Of a stretch of DNA of 53,792 bases, positions 11,453-21,566 are shown piece by piece (position 1 is the first letter of the stretch; each line of letters begins with the position of its first letter). The DNA is from Bondarzewia mesenterica (lineage: Eukaryota > Basidiomycota > Agaricomycetes > Russulales > Bondarzewiaceae), in assembly GCA_004802705.1 (NCBI GenBank), contig SGPL01000203.1, positions 1-53,792 of the forward strand. Direction: 5' to 3'. The notes under the pieces are model-generated. The model made no database searches, was not told the DNA's origin, and was given only the letters and a program-made list of their open reading frames with translations. The translations under genes were made by a program, and so were the position numbers.

Positions 11453-12602
11453 ATGGCAGTGCATTCAGCTCTTACCACCATGTTGGAAGCTAGCATGAAG
11501 TACCGCGACATTCTCACTCTACCACACGATTTCGACGTGACGGACGAGGCCAGTATCCGTGCACACCACGACAAGCTTCAATCCCTTAGAAATGCCGCTC
11601 TCCAGAACCCTCTTGAAAGGGGCCACAGATTCGTCGTTCGACTCCACCGTCCTCCCTCTGACGGTCTACGTCCAGGGATCCGCCGCCTTCCATCATTTGC
11701 TCTCTCTTCCGACCCGTGCATTCTCGTGCTTAAGACACGCTTGCAGACTGATGTAGACCATTGGTTCCAAGTGTGGATCGCTCACATTTCCTCACCAGAC
11801 GCCGGTGAGTTCCAGGACCTGGAACGGGTCGTGGTCAAGTTCTCTCAGCCCTCCATGTGGCCCATCCCAGATCCTAAGGACATCTGGTGGAAGTACGACT
11901 ACGAATCTCACCGTGTTGCGGCGTTGAAAGAAGACTTTTTCTACGGGATGCTGGGGCCTATCCAAGGTGCCGCCGTGCCTTATAATTATGGCATTCATGA
12001 GGTGCGTGATTCGGCTCGTCGCCGTCATTAAGTTGAGACGTTATGCTGATACTTACTACAAATGCAGGTGGTGATGCCGAACGGCGAGAACGCGTATATG
12101 CTGGTGACAGAGTATGTCGATGGCATCACCGCGGCTCAATGGCGTCAGTCCATCGCCCACAACAATTATGATGGATCTTCGTCCTTGAATCCTGCAGAGC
12201 AGGCTGCCATGATGCCATTACTGCAGAACTTGGTACGATCTCTCGCATACAGTCATCTATGTCACTTGCGTTCAGCTGACAACTGAACAGCTCGCAATGA
12301 TTTTGGAGAGCATTGATGCTATTCACAACTTGAATGTGTTACATGGCGATATCTGTTCTGAGAACATCATCATTCACCCTTCCGCCGCTTCACCCACTCA
12401 AATCGTATTCATCAATTTCTCCCATGGCAATATCTCATTCACGCCCCAGGACGCTGCGCATGAGGGAGAAATCGATGCCACGTTTGAGAGAGAAATTGCT
12501 GCCACGCTCTTTCCATGCTGTTTGGAACATCTTCGTGCAATTAAAGAGTGGTCGAAGGAGGGTTTACCGAGGGGTTTGGTGGCGCCAGCTTGGTCACTCT
12601 AA
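11453..12602 (+). CDS. Kinase-fold protein, probable pseudokinase
   Basis: The exons are 11453-12001, 12068-12232 and 12291-12602 (341 residues). Both introns are phase 0, at GAG/GTGCGT and TTG/GTACGA. ATG 11453 is the first in-frame ATG. The C-terminal half resembles the C-lobe of protein kinase-like and phosphotransferase folds: a hinge-like YMLVTEYVDGI, then a catalytic-loop-like LHGDICSENIII. The metal-binding DFG/IDF motif reads FINFSHGN, with Asn in place of Asp. A possible N-lobe lysine lies in RVVVKFSQP. Loss of the metal-binding Asp suggests weak or no phosphotransfer. Such single-domain kinase-like proteins are common in Agaricomycetes and mostly uncharacterised. Confidence 0.75.
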
Positions 12603-13157
12603 AAGATACGATTCTGTAGTGCATCATGATGTGAATTTTGACCTCGCACTGTCGTGTTCATGACTCTTCCCTCTCTCATTTGTGATTTAGGCATGTGGAT
12701 AAACCCATCAATGTCGGTTATTCAGGGTTATCCCTCTCTGGCAGCCCTTACAATGGTAAGAGATAATTGTTCTACTCTATCCGCAATCTTGTTTGTACCA
12801 GTCTGTTGAGCGCTTGCGAAAAATCGACGCGGCGAGTCCGTAACGTGACCCTTTTTTGAATGCAACCTCAAGCAATGCTAAGGCATGTCGCGTAGAATGG
12901 AAACGAAAAGAAAACGCCGCGTCGATGACGGCGTCGGAATTGAATATTGAATCTGAACTCGTCGCTATGATGATGACTCAATCGCTTACGAATTAATCTT
13001 GCTGATGATTGCGCTGTTCTATACGGACATGCTAAGGGTACAACATCAAAGAAGTGCACGCCGGAATCTGCCAAGTCTTCCAATAATTTCTTTTTGCTTC
13101 ACCTGCGGCTACCGTATAGTCCGGCGACTGGGGTGGCATCCGACTGGGACGTCTTAC
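12603..13157. other. Intergenic; possible last exon of the decayed tRNA synthetase copy
   Basis: 3' flank of the kinase-like gene. On the minus strand a GTAAGA donor at about 13157 and a CCGCAG acceptor near 13103 would add a short tail (KQKEIIGRLGRFRRALL) to the tryptophanyl-tRNA synthetase fragment. That is speculative. Confidence 0.3.
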
Positions 13158-13677
13158 CGAACGTGGGATGATCTTCCGGTTGGCGTTCATGAACGCGCGG
13201 ACCTGGTCATCTGTAACCTTGGCCCTTCTCTAGAAACGGCCAAAAGAATGTCGAAACGAACTAGCAGATTAAAAGTGAAAGCTGCCTTGTCGCACGTCCT
13301 GGAAATCCTTGACAAACGCCTGGAGCACCTGGACACACTTTGCCTTCAGCTGGCCAGTGAGGAGATGGCCGGCACGGTATTCCTATTCGGTGGATGTTAT
13401 GAATGCAAGTCCTTCTCAATCGGCAAAGATTTCACAAACCTTGCCAATATTTTCAAGTTCTTCATCGTCCTCCAGGAAGAAGCTTGCACGAGAGCGGGCT
13501 TCGGGTATTTGAGCTTTTGCGCGACGTCGCGTGTCAGGCGGAAGTACGGGTCTTGGTCAATCGCGCAGGGGACCAGGCTCGGGACATTGGATGCTTCGCC
13601 GAAGATGCGCGGGAATGAGTTGGAGAAGGACGCAGTGCAGCTTGAATCGCGGCGAAGTGGATCTTCCCGATGTTATT
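13158..13677 (-). pseudogene. Truncated tryptophanyl-tRNA synthetase fragment
   Basis: Reading from 13677 downward gives [14 protein letters not shown], then after a frame break [31 protein letters not shown] and [12 protein letters not shown]. This is the class I tryptophanyl-tRNA synthetase core that lies after the HIGH motif. It then jumps at about 13482 (an AAGCTT) to [14 protein letters not shown]. The 60-70 residues that normally lie between, including the KMSKS loop, are missing. Two GT-AG introns remain (about 13440-13383, and one between KDFQD and RRAKVTDDQV), and the tail reads RAFMNANRKIIPRS. The N-terminal half with the HIGH motif is absent. No active enzyme can be made from it. 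Retained introns argue for DNA-level duplication rather than reverse transcription. Confidence 0.8.
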
Positions 13678-14199
13678 GCGGCAGGCCACGCCAAGGAACC
13701 AACAAGTAAAGAGAAAAAGAAAGTGGAAATCACATTGAGTGAGAAGGGGAAGGAATGCTATTCTGGCTCGCAACTGTACATGATAGCACTGGAGGAATGT
13801 CGCACTACGGTTATCAGTCACTATCCATGTCTATGGAAGCTAAGCAGTTTGATAGATATGAATCAGCAACAATGTAGACCATTGCAAAACTATGGACACA
13901 TACGCAATGCGATAATGCCTGCTTCTACTAGTTGATGAAGACAGACTAATGTGATAGCAAACCTCGGTCTATCTCTCCAACCAAGAATGGTCTGCTCCTT
14001 ATCAAGCCTTGGGGCGGCTGCGCGAAAAATCATCGAGCCTGTCTGAGTGCTTTGGCGTATGCCATAATCTCGTACTCGAAAAGCCAGGGTTTCCACGTAG
14101 TCGGTTAAGAAGACGTAAGGGCATTTCATTTCCCAAGAGTGACTGAAACGGAGATAAAACAATCGTGATTGCAAGATCAATTGCCTGAGTGAATCCAAC
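13678..14199. other. No gene recognised
   Basis: Lies between the end of the unknown gene (14200) and the tRNA synthetase fragment. No synthetase-like sequence continues upstream of NNIGKIH, so the fragment's 5' break is at about 13680. Open frames here have no recognisable motif. Confidence 0.4.
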
Positions 14200-15115
14200 T
14201 CACTTTATGATTTGAGGTATCATCTTTTGCACGTTTGCGAACAAGTTCGAGAAGTCTATCAGCGCAAAATATTCAGCCACCCAGGCCTCGTTCCGGACGA
14301 TATGCGGTTTCTTAAGTAGCTTGTCAACAATGTTGAGATGTAGAGCCAGATTACCGGAAAAAAATTCCTACCTTCTCCTCAATCACGCAAAGAACTAGAC
14401 GTGGAGGCCCAGGATCCTTTGGCACATCAGTTTGGTTTTGCACAGCGGCCTCAAATTCGGTGAACTTGCGCTTGAATTCTTCTAGTGAATCCCACAGCAC
14501 TAACCGCTCCGGAGCCCGCCCTCGAGGCAGGCCATAAACATGCTCAAGGACAATACAATGGTCACATCGGGTAGCTTCTGTAACATCGCCCGTCATTAGA
14601 GGCTGGCTGTAGAACGTGAGACCCAGAGCATCAGTGCGCACCTTCTTTCGTGCGTTGCTGAGCTCGTATGTTAATCATATATTGCCCGGCCGTGATCGCG
14701 GCATGCTTCGGAGACCCTCGTAGCAAGTAGTCTAACAGTTGTTGAATAGGAGCCAGGACATTATGAAAAATTGCTTCGCTGAGAGGTATTTCAGCTTGGC
14801 TCACTCCTCAGATAATAAAACATACGCAACAGACTGTTCATTGAGGAGAATTGGGAAATATGGCTTGCGCGGCGGTATAGTTGCAGGGTCTGCATTAATA
14901 TGAATACTGCTTATAAGCAAGCGCGTCTCAGCATTGAAAGTAAGCACAGGATTCGTAGTGCTGATTTCAGTGGGGGCGCCGAACCGGTCGTTGACTGATT
15001 TGGCAGGCTCGTGCGTAGGCGCGGGAAGAGACAGGCTCTTGAACGGTACGCGAGGTTCCGGAAGACCCTCTTCCAAGAAATCAAGCCAGGTGATAGGATC
15101 TGTAGTGTTGTCCAT
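14200..15115 (-). CDS. Apparently intact gene of unknown function inside the fragment cluster
   Basis: Four exons (15115-14826, 14778-14716, 14657-14372, 14319-14200) join in phase to a 252-residue protein. Introns are 47, 58 and 52 nt, with GTATGT, GTCTCC and GTAGGA donors. The N-terminus reads DPITWLDFLEEGLPEP; further on come VLTFNAETRLLISS, an acidic-basic helix (SLEEFKRKFTEFEAAVQ) and a C-terminus EYFALIDFSNLFANVQKM ending QIIK. There are no transmembrane segments and no catalytic motif that I recognise. It has the same orientation as the decayed fragments on both sides yet shows no lesion, which suggests selection or recent arrival. A Cys/His group (TRCDHCIVLEH) is not enough to call a metal site. 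Confidence 0.55.
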
Positions 15116-15261
15116 TGCTAAGGAGAATGTGCGGGATGATAGTAAGGCATATATACTGCGAGAGGACCATTGACATATACTCCGTCATGGAGGACTGTCT
15201 GCCGGAGCGTATCGAGACGCGTGGGTCACGTGCATTATCATCTTATCATTGCACGCATATA

Positions 15262-15283
15262 CTGTACCATTCCGACCAATTCA
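15262..15283 (+). repeat. Left terminal inverted repeat
   Basis: Left end of the MITE-like element. Its reverse complement is found at 15535-15556. Confidence 0.8.
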
Positions 15284-15534
15284 TTCTTGAAAATGACCCG
15301 TGTGACAGGTTTCAAGTTCATCCATTCATTTGGGGTAGGGTATGACTGTGACAAGGGGATAATTTCATTCCCAGTCAAAGTTTGTGACTTCAGCCGCACC
15401 GCATTAGGTGTGGGTCACGAAATTTTGTGACACTCGCTAGATGACAACCGTCAAATGGTTTCATACAGGCTTGATGTGATGTGTGACACCCTCTAAAATT
15501 TCGTTCCGCCAGCACCCTTGTGACGTGTGACAAA

Positions 15535-15556
15535 CGAATTGGTCGGAATGGTACAG
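15535..15556 (-). repeat. Right terminal inverted repeat
   Basis: Exact reverse complement of 15262-15283, followed by TA. Confidence 0.8.
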
Positions 15557-15633
15557 TATCTCAACAGTGCGAAAAAATTAGGTCGAATCCATGATGAGAA
15601 AGCAGAATCACGAAAAAAAAAAGTAGATCCTTA

Positions 15634-17134
15634 CATCAATAGGCATCTGGTTAACGTGAACCCATTTTTCGATCCCAAAACGAGCACTGCGATCACTTTA
15701 GCTTAGCGCACGACAGAGCCGTACGGAGAAGTAAAGTCTGATATCAGCACGCAGAGATAAAGACGTACTGACTGCTCTTGATCAGGTTTCACGGAATCTC
15801 TCTTACTGTCGGAAGAAACACGTTGAGAGATGGCATAAGTCAGATGATAGGTGATGCTCACATGTTGCACTGCTGAGTGACCTTGGCAGCAGCGTCCCGA
15901 TCTATGGAGAACTTGTTATTACCTACGAGAAGCACAAATTAGAAAGCAATATTTGTATTTCGAATGAATAACGCACCTGTGCCCTGCAAAACAGATTCAA
16001 GCTGATGATGGACTAAAACATCCTCATAACGGCGAATCGGAGGTGTGAAATGACTGTACAGTGGTGCTTTGAGAGTGTAATGATGCTATTTGGCGATGTC
16101 AAGCATGCCGGCACAGAAGTACTTTGTCTGATGAGTGGACTTGAAGGACAACAACTCCAAGAGCTTGCGAGCTGTGCGATCTTCGACAGCATTGAAGGAG
16201 CGCATGATAGCGCCCAAGGACGAAGTATTGAGGGTGTAGCTCACTCAGCCAGCATGTCCTGCCACTTAATTCATTGGTAAAAACACCAAGCAATGGTAAC
16301 TAACCTACAAGTCGACGCTCAATAGGAATGTTGTGCACCAGCGGCGTCAAGAGGAGAATAAAAGAGCGCGGAAACAGGGTGACGGCGAAGAAGAGCCTGC
16401 TCAGGAAGGTTGACAGCAATCTGCTGCGCAACGGTGATGTTGGTGAGACGTATGAACTACAGAAGACGACCGATGTTAGCGATGCATGGGTGACTTTCCA
16501 AATCCTGTGGAAGTGTACCTCTTCGACTAGTTGATTTGACTCACGATGTTCGTATTGCGAGCAATCAATGGGGATGCCAGAATCATCTAGTGTGAAACTA
16601 AGGCAAAGAGACTCATGGCTGAGAACACCATCCTAGAACCAAGCGGTCTGCAACTCCTTCGCAAGGTCCTGCGAAACCCTTATATCGTGCTCAACGGCTG
16701 AAGCATTATGTTCGGGCATCACAGGTACGCCACCCAAGGGTTTGTCTTCAATAACGCCTTGCGCCTCAGAATAAGAAAGCTTCGCGGCTGACCTTTAGAT
16801 GAATGCTGTCATCGATTAGAACCGGGAAATGATATAATAAAATTCGGTGAAAGCGTGCTTTATGACGGTCTTGCCAAACCACTTCTTGATGACTTTCGTG
16901 CCCTTGGTCATCGTCGGTATCACCGAAGATGCCAGACGCTCTTGTCCAGGGTTCAGACTGCACAGTTCCTGGCTAAGAGCCGGTGAAAGCACGGGCGTTG
17001 ATCGAGGTAGACACTGGTAGCGTGCTTGCGAGCATCCCGATCCAACGCGGTGTTTGGCTTGATAAGAGACCCACGATGTGGACGCCAACGTCGTACGTTC
17101 CATCGTCGTCGAGTTTGATGGAGAGGGCGTTATC
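15634..17134 (-). pseudogene. Decayed RNB-domain exoribonuclease (SSD1/Dis3L2 type)
   Basis: Read from 17134 downward, the fragments follow the RNB domain in order: [166 protein letters not shown] and FGIEKWVHVNQMPID. These are interrupted by in-frame stops (for example at 16766-16768, 16633-16635 and 16086-16088), frame changes and deletions, although several introns are still visible. The start cuts through the conserved Asp cluster that binds metal in active RNB enzymes. The cold-shock/OB N-terminal part is absent. It cannot encode a working nuclease. Confidence 0.8.
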
Positions 17135-17186
17135 TATGCAAACGAACTATCAGAACATTGATCAATGGCAAAAAAGATATGCTCTT

Positions 17187-17440
17187 ACCCGTCCCAGCAG
17201 ACTCAATGATCCCAAACGGCTTAACCAAGCTCAAAAACGCCACCACCCTGGTCGTCTTGCCGCTTATCTCCACAATAACGCTGTTCTCACTAACGTCAAC
17301 GATGCGCGCATCAAACTGGCTCAGGAGGGCATGAATTGACTGAAGATGCTGGTGACGCATCCGAAGTGCCTCGCTCGGGGTGAACGGCGGGGATATATGG
17401 CTCTCAGGCGAAGAAGAGGGGGTTGGGTCACCGTGTCCAG
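17187..17440 (-). pseudogene. C-terminal fragment of acetolactate synthase regulatory subunit (ILV6-like)
   Basis: One open stretch reads PPFTPSEALRMRHQHLQSIH, then QFDARIVDVSENSVIVEISG and FLSLVKPFGIIESAGTG. This matches the C-terminal ACT-like domain of the regulatory subunit of acetolactate synthase (branched-chain amino acid synthesis, mitochondrial). Only this exon-sized piece is present. Upstream it abuts the PrpF-like fragment. Downstream a GTAAGAGC donor follows directly, and an intron leads into the RNB fragment in matching phase. A complete subunit needs its catalytic-subunit-binding N-terminal half, which is missing here. Confidence 0.75.
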
Positions 17441-17978
17441 GGCAATGAGGAATGTATTAGTGATTCATTTGTTGGTGTTGGTGTTGAACGTGCGGACAGT
17501 CCCAATACGTGTATCATTGCGATCAAGGGGCGGTTGGCAGATGCGCTCGTCGACCGCGAAAACACCAATCATGCTTGAGAGGTTGCCGCAATTTCCAGAG
17601 TAATCGATGGCACTGTCACGTATGCCGACTTGTACAAATGTATACTCCGCGTCGGTACCAGCTTTCTTCTGCTCTTCAGAGGTTCGCTGACGACACAAAA
17701 TTTACGACAGGCTCGAGACGCCGCCGCCCATTCCATTGAGCTGGCGACCGTACTCAGGATCGGGAGAGCCCATGATCCCGAGGAATATGGGGTCCCATTC
17801 CCAGCAATCCTCGGGGAGATGAGCACGATTTATAAAACTGCCCTTGGACGTTCCTCCACGTAGAAAGGTGCCTGGTATGGGGTTCGGCACTCCAGTCACC
17901 GATCGACTTGAATACGACCTTGAAGCATCCGTTGGTGAGTCTCGAGGTTAAGCGACCCAGAGTACGCCGGAACGCCAT
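17441..17978 (-). pseudogene. N-terminal fragment of a PrpF/methylaconitate isomerase-family gene
   Basis: Starts with a leader-like MAFRRTLGRLTSRLTNG. After a frame change come PNPIPGTFLRGGTSKGSFIN, PIFLGIMGSPDPEYGRQLNG, MGGGVSSLS, (frame change) KFCVVSEP, (frame change) AEYTFVQVGIRDSAIDYSGN, CGNLSSMIGVFAVDERIC and RTFNTNTNK followed by a stop. This order is typical of the PrpF-like isomerase fold (DUF453). At least three frame breaks and loss of the C-terminal half make it non-functional. The basic, Arg- and Ser/Thr-rich leader suggests a mitochondrial targeting peptide in the source gene. Confidence 0.75.
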
Positions 17979-18335
17979 TGTATTTGCACCAGGTCCACGA
18001 AAGCACTGAAACCTGACAATATATAGTTGTGTGAATCAATGAGCTTGACATTATTGAATGAAGCCACGAACAATCACAGACAATCACCCAGTGAACAATG
18101 AACAAGAACGAGAGTGAACTTGTCCAAGTAGTCAGCGCTCAAAAGCTAGGAGGCCCGGCCCGGGCAATTCGACACCATTGCATTGAATGTGACATTCGGT
18201 GTGACCCAAAACTCCTGCCAGTGCTCGGACAAAATAATCCTCACTTAGGGCGATTAATCGCGCTCAGCGTATCGACATTAGTTCGACGTCACATTCAGCG
18301 CTCATCGACATCAGGGACAGGGCAAACCTTGGGCG
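17979..18335. other. Spacer at the 5' edge of the fragment cluster
   Basis: No gene recognised. It serves as the upstream region of the methyltransferase gene at 18336. I found no clear terminal repeat marking an edge of a captured unit. Confidence 0.35.
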
Positions 18336-19475
18336 ATGAATCCAAATTTTCCCATAAATCTCTCTATCTCGCCCTCCCAGCGCCCGCAAAATTATCGCCT
18401 CCTATCATCAGATTTAGGATGCACTGCATCTCCTGGTATTGGTTTTGATGCGCCCTCGCAGGAAGCGGCCATCCAGAAATATGGCATTGCAGGAAGAGTC
18501 TGGTATTCCTCTACGCGACTGCTGCACACTCTTAGTGATAACGAGATCAATGCCATGTGCCTAGGGAGGCGGCCTACGTGCTAATGCTCTACCTCGACGC
18601 GCCTCCGACGCACGAATTTGATCCAGCATTTGAATACGAAAGGACCTCTCCCCTCGTTGTCCTCGAGATCGGTTCGGGCACGGGCATCGTTGGGTTGACA
18701 CTCGCTGAGAGACTTTCTCGGACGCGGAAGGTGCGCGACCTGGTCGTGGTGACGGATCTACCGGAGGTGTGTTCGCTGCTGGAGGATAATCTGCGTCAGT
18801 ATGTCTCCCTCGCCGGATGCGACGTGTGGGTTCGGCCGCTTGCCTGGGGAAGCAAGGAGCATGCGGCATCCATAGCTAAAGAGCTGAGCCTTCACTCTAC
18901 TGCGCGAGATGTTCATACCAGTCCCCGGCATTTGACCCACATCGTCTGCAGTGACCTGGTACGTCCCTCATCCTATTTTTAAAATGCGTGCCGTGCTACA
19001 TGTGCGGAAGGATCAGGTTTATTTCCCAGAACTCCTCGCTCCGCTTCTGCGCACGCTTCTCCATCTCACATCACCCCCGTTCATCCCGTCATCGCATCCT
19101 CTATCTCCCAACACCGCTTGTCTCTCACCTTCAGTCATAATTTCCTACAAAATCCGGTCTCTGCCGAAAGAAGCACCGTTTTGGAGCGCGTTTGGCCTGT
19201 GGTTCACGTACGCTTCCGTGCTCACACGTCCACAATCTCCGTCTTCATCTTCGACGTCGCCGTTATCTGAGCTGCCGTGGACACGTCTCGGCATGGATAT
19301 GGAAGCCTTTGTCTTCGTCGCACATCGTCGGCCCGAATCGACGGAGTGGGTTGTGCCAGAAGATGATTCTGATTTGCTGGGTGGTGTCGGTGCTGGTGGG
19401 ACGTTGACAAGAAAGAGTGACGATGCTTTTGAGCTTTTTTTGCTGATGATGATGAGCGATGGTGAAGACGAGTAG
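18336..19475 (+). CDS. Putative protein lysine methyltransferase (METTL21/EFM family)
   Basis: The exons are 18336-18502, 18565-18958 and 19017-19475, giving 339 residues. The splices rebuild GIAGRVWEAAYVLMLYLD and CSDLVYFPELLAPLLRTLL. The SAM-binding glycine-rich motif I is VLEIGSGTGIVGLTLAERL at about residues 86-104, followed by an acidic motif VTDLPEV. The SDLVYFPEL segment corresponds to the conserved D-x-x-Y motif of the Methyltransf_16 family, whose members methylate lysines on elongation factors, chaperones and similar targets. The N-terminal 40 residues are variable, and the C-terminus is an acidic insert with SDGEDE. The exact substrate cannot be told from sequence. It is intact, unlike the neighbouring minus-strand fragments. 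Confidence 0.8.
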
Positions 19476-19813
19476 GTACGATTGCAGCTATGGCTAAGAC
19501 GGTCGGATAATTGAATCCAGGCGCTGAGTCTAGAAGTCTGCGCACGCATGTATATAAGTAGCAGAAGAAGACGCGTTGGTGCATGTAGAAGACATGCCGC
19601 TCACCCGTCCTTGAGACGAGTTGACCATATTGATTCCAACAACTTTGGTTGGTCGACGTTGGCACAGAGCTCAGCCGTCGTCGACGATTTGACGATGCCG
19701 TCGGGCATTGAAGAGAGCAAATTCATGTGATCCTGATCTTTGCGGAGGCTCCTATACCCGGTTCCGCATTTCAAACCGTTACCCCTTCCCCATAATTCCC
19801 CGCAACTCCATAC

Positions 19814-19819
19814 TTTTAT
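19814..19819 (+). promoter_or_regulatory. TATA-like element
   Basis: TTTATA (within ACTTTTATAAG) about 70 bases before the carrier start codon at 19885. The leader after it is CT-rich, as is usual for highly expressed fungal genes. Confidence 0.5.
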
Positions 19820-19884
19820 AAGACATCTTATGCCCTATCTTTCTTTGGTTTTCCTTTCCACCCACCTCTCTCTCTAGAGTCTCA

Positions 19885-21326
19885 ATGGCCGTCCAATCAA
19901 AGCCTCAGCAGCTCACATCTTTCGGATATGCCTTGGCGGGCGCACTCGGCGGCTGCTTCAGTAATGCGTGAGTCGTACCCCAGTATCTCAGGCCTACCGT
20001 GCTCATTCAGCGCAGCGTTGTCTACCCATTAGATACGTGAGTTGGTTGCTTTCATCTACCAGTGTTGTTCACACGCTGACCCGTATCTGAAATCTCTCAG
20101 GATTAAGACCCGTATTCAGGCTTCAAGTGCCGAGGACAACCTCTCCGTCACCGCCCTCATTGCCCGCATCTTCAGAGAGGAGGGTATTGCGGGGTATTAC
20201 AGAGGCTTTGGTGCGACGATGCTAAACACTTTCTCCATGCGTGCGTCCTGCCTTCTCGCCCTTATCTCACCCAAAAGGCCTTCGAAGTCCTGACATTGCC
20301 TGCACACAACACAGAGTACGCATATTTCTTTTTCTACTCCCTCGTCCGCGGATCATACATCAAGCGTCTCGCATCTCGACGCCCCGCAGGCAGCGCTGCT
20401 CCGCCTCTCTCGACTGCTGCAGAGCTGATCCTCGGTGCCGTGGCGGGCGCTCTCGCTCAGATATTCACGATCCCCCGTTGCCGTCATCGCGACGCGCCAG
20501 CAGATTGGGGAATCACTGGACCGCAAGGGCAAGAGTAAGGCCGCCAACGGGGACGCTGAAAAGGCAGAGAATGGCGAAGAGAAGGAGGAGAAGGAAGAGG
20601 AGAAGGAAAAGGACGACTCGTTTTTCGGCGTCGCGCGGGAAATCATCGAGGAGGAGGGCGTATCGGGTTTGTGGTTGGGCCTCAGGCCGGGTTTGGTCCT
20701 CACAGTCAACCCAGCCATCACGTATGGTGTGTACGAACGCGTGAAGAGCGTGATGCTACTTGCAAAGGAGAAGGCGGGGTCCGGGTCAAAGCTGGGGCCG
20801 TGGACGTCATTCTTGATCGGCGCGCTCAGCAAGACACTTGCCACTATCGTGCGTATCTCTCTCAAGTTCTTTTCATAATTGCATCGCATTTCTATATGAA
20901 ATGATTCTTCTTGCTTGTATCCGCTGACAATTGTCTTCACGCATGTTGCAGGTAACGTACCCATACATCATGGCCAAAATCCGGATTCAGACGCGCACGG
21001 CCGATGCGGAACTCGCAGAAGAGCAGCACATATCCCTCCCGCCCCACGGATATCACCACAAAGCCATCAAACACGCTGGCGCTCTCGACATCCTTATCCG
21101 CGTGTGGAAGCAACATGGCTTCCTTGGCTGGTATCAAGTGCGTCCCTTCTTTACGCCGCCCCCACCTCGCTAACCTCAGCTTTCAACGTCTCCACAGGGA
21201 ATGAGTGCGCAGATCACAAAAGCTGTGATCTCGCAGGCACTGCTGTTCATGTCGAAAGAAAAGTTTGAGCACTGGGCACTTGCGATCATGCTGTTGTTCT
21301 ACAAACTAAGACGACCATCGCCATGA
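19885..21326 (+). CDS. Peroxisomal-type adenine nucleotide carrier (PMP47/ANT1-like)
   Basis: Six exons: 19885-19967, 20016-20036 (21 nt), 20101-20240, 20315-20848, 20952-21137 and 21198-21326. The protein has the three repeats of a mitochondrial carrier-family protein: VYPLDTIKTRIQ, IPVAVIATRQQ (after correcting a frame break) and VTYPYIMAKIRIQ, with GYYRGFGATMLN and GLWLGLRPGL after the first two. The YPxxxxKxRIQ pattern at the third repeat and the length resemble PMP47/SLC25A17, which brings ATP or CoA-type cofactors into peroxisomes. A highly charged Glu/Lys insert follows repeat 2. A run of five C (20472-20476) puts one extra base in the frame; removing one C restores the carrier, so this is probably a sequence error. 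Confidence 0.85.
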
Positions 21327-21566
21327 TTGTTACCGATTTAACGCTGTGTCCCGTATATCTAGTTCAGAGGATCGCCAGTAGTCGCTTGCTGTATTGTACA
21401 TTACTTACTTACACCGGAGGAAACACGCAGCTCCTCGCCCGCATCACCCTCTGTATTTTCCGTTTGTTGTCATAGCTTTTTCCTCGGATTTATCAACAAT
21501 GTCCACGAGCATTATAGAGTAAACATCATACGAAGGCATGAGTGAGAAGAGAAATCGACGAAGACG
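21327..21566. terminator. Convergent 3' region
   Basis: The 240 bases between the carrier stop and the stop of the minus-strand Arp10-like gene must contain both polyadenylation regions. No defined element is visible. Confidence 0.4.

Larger units (their letters stand above)
15262..15556. mobile_element. Small non-autonomous TIR element (MITE-like)
   Basis: A 295-bp unit begins CTGTACCATTCCGACCAATT and ends with its exact reverse complement. It has perfect inverted ends of at least 22 bp and is flanked on both sides by TA (15260-15261 and 15557-15558). It has no coding capacity. The interior holds seven direct copies of TGTGAC. TA flanks and short perfect TIRs suggest mobilisation by a Tc1/mariner-type transposase encoded elsewhere. 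It lies just upstream of the start of the 14200-15115 gene, between that gene and the 3' end of the RNB pseudogene. Confidence 0.75.

Noticed and set aside
12999..13709. Long plus-strand open frame of 236 codons
   Set aside because: It is the antisense shadow of the tryptophanyl-tRNA synthetase fragment; the minus strand has clear family motifs and introns.
15262..15556. TGTGAC repeats as a possible CRISPR-like array
   Set aside because: The repeats are only six bases, unevenly spaced and inside a TIR element of a eukaryote.
20353..20964. Minus-strand open frame of 203 codons
   Set aside because: Antisense of the carrier gene's long exon, whose carrier motifs are on the plus strand.
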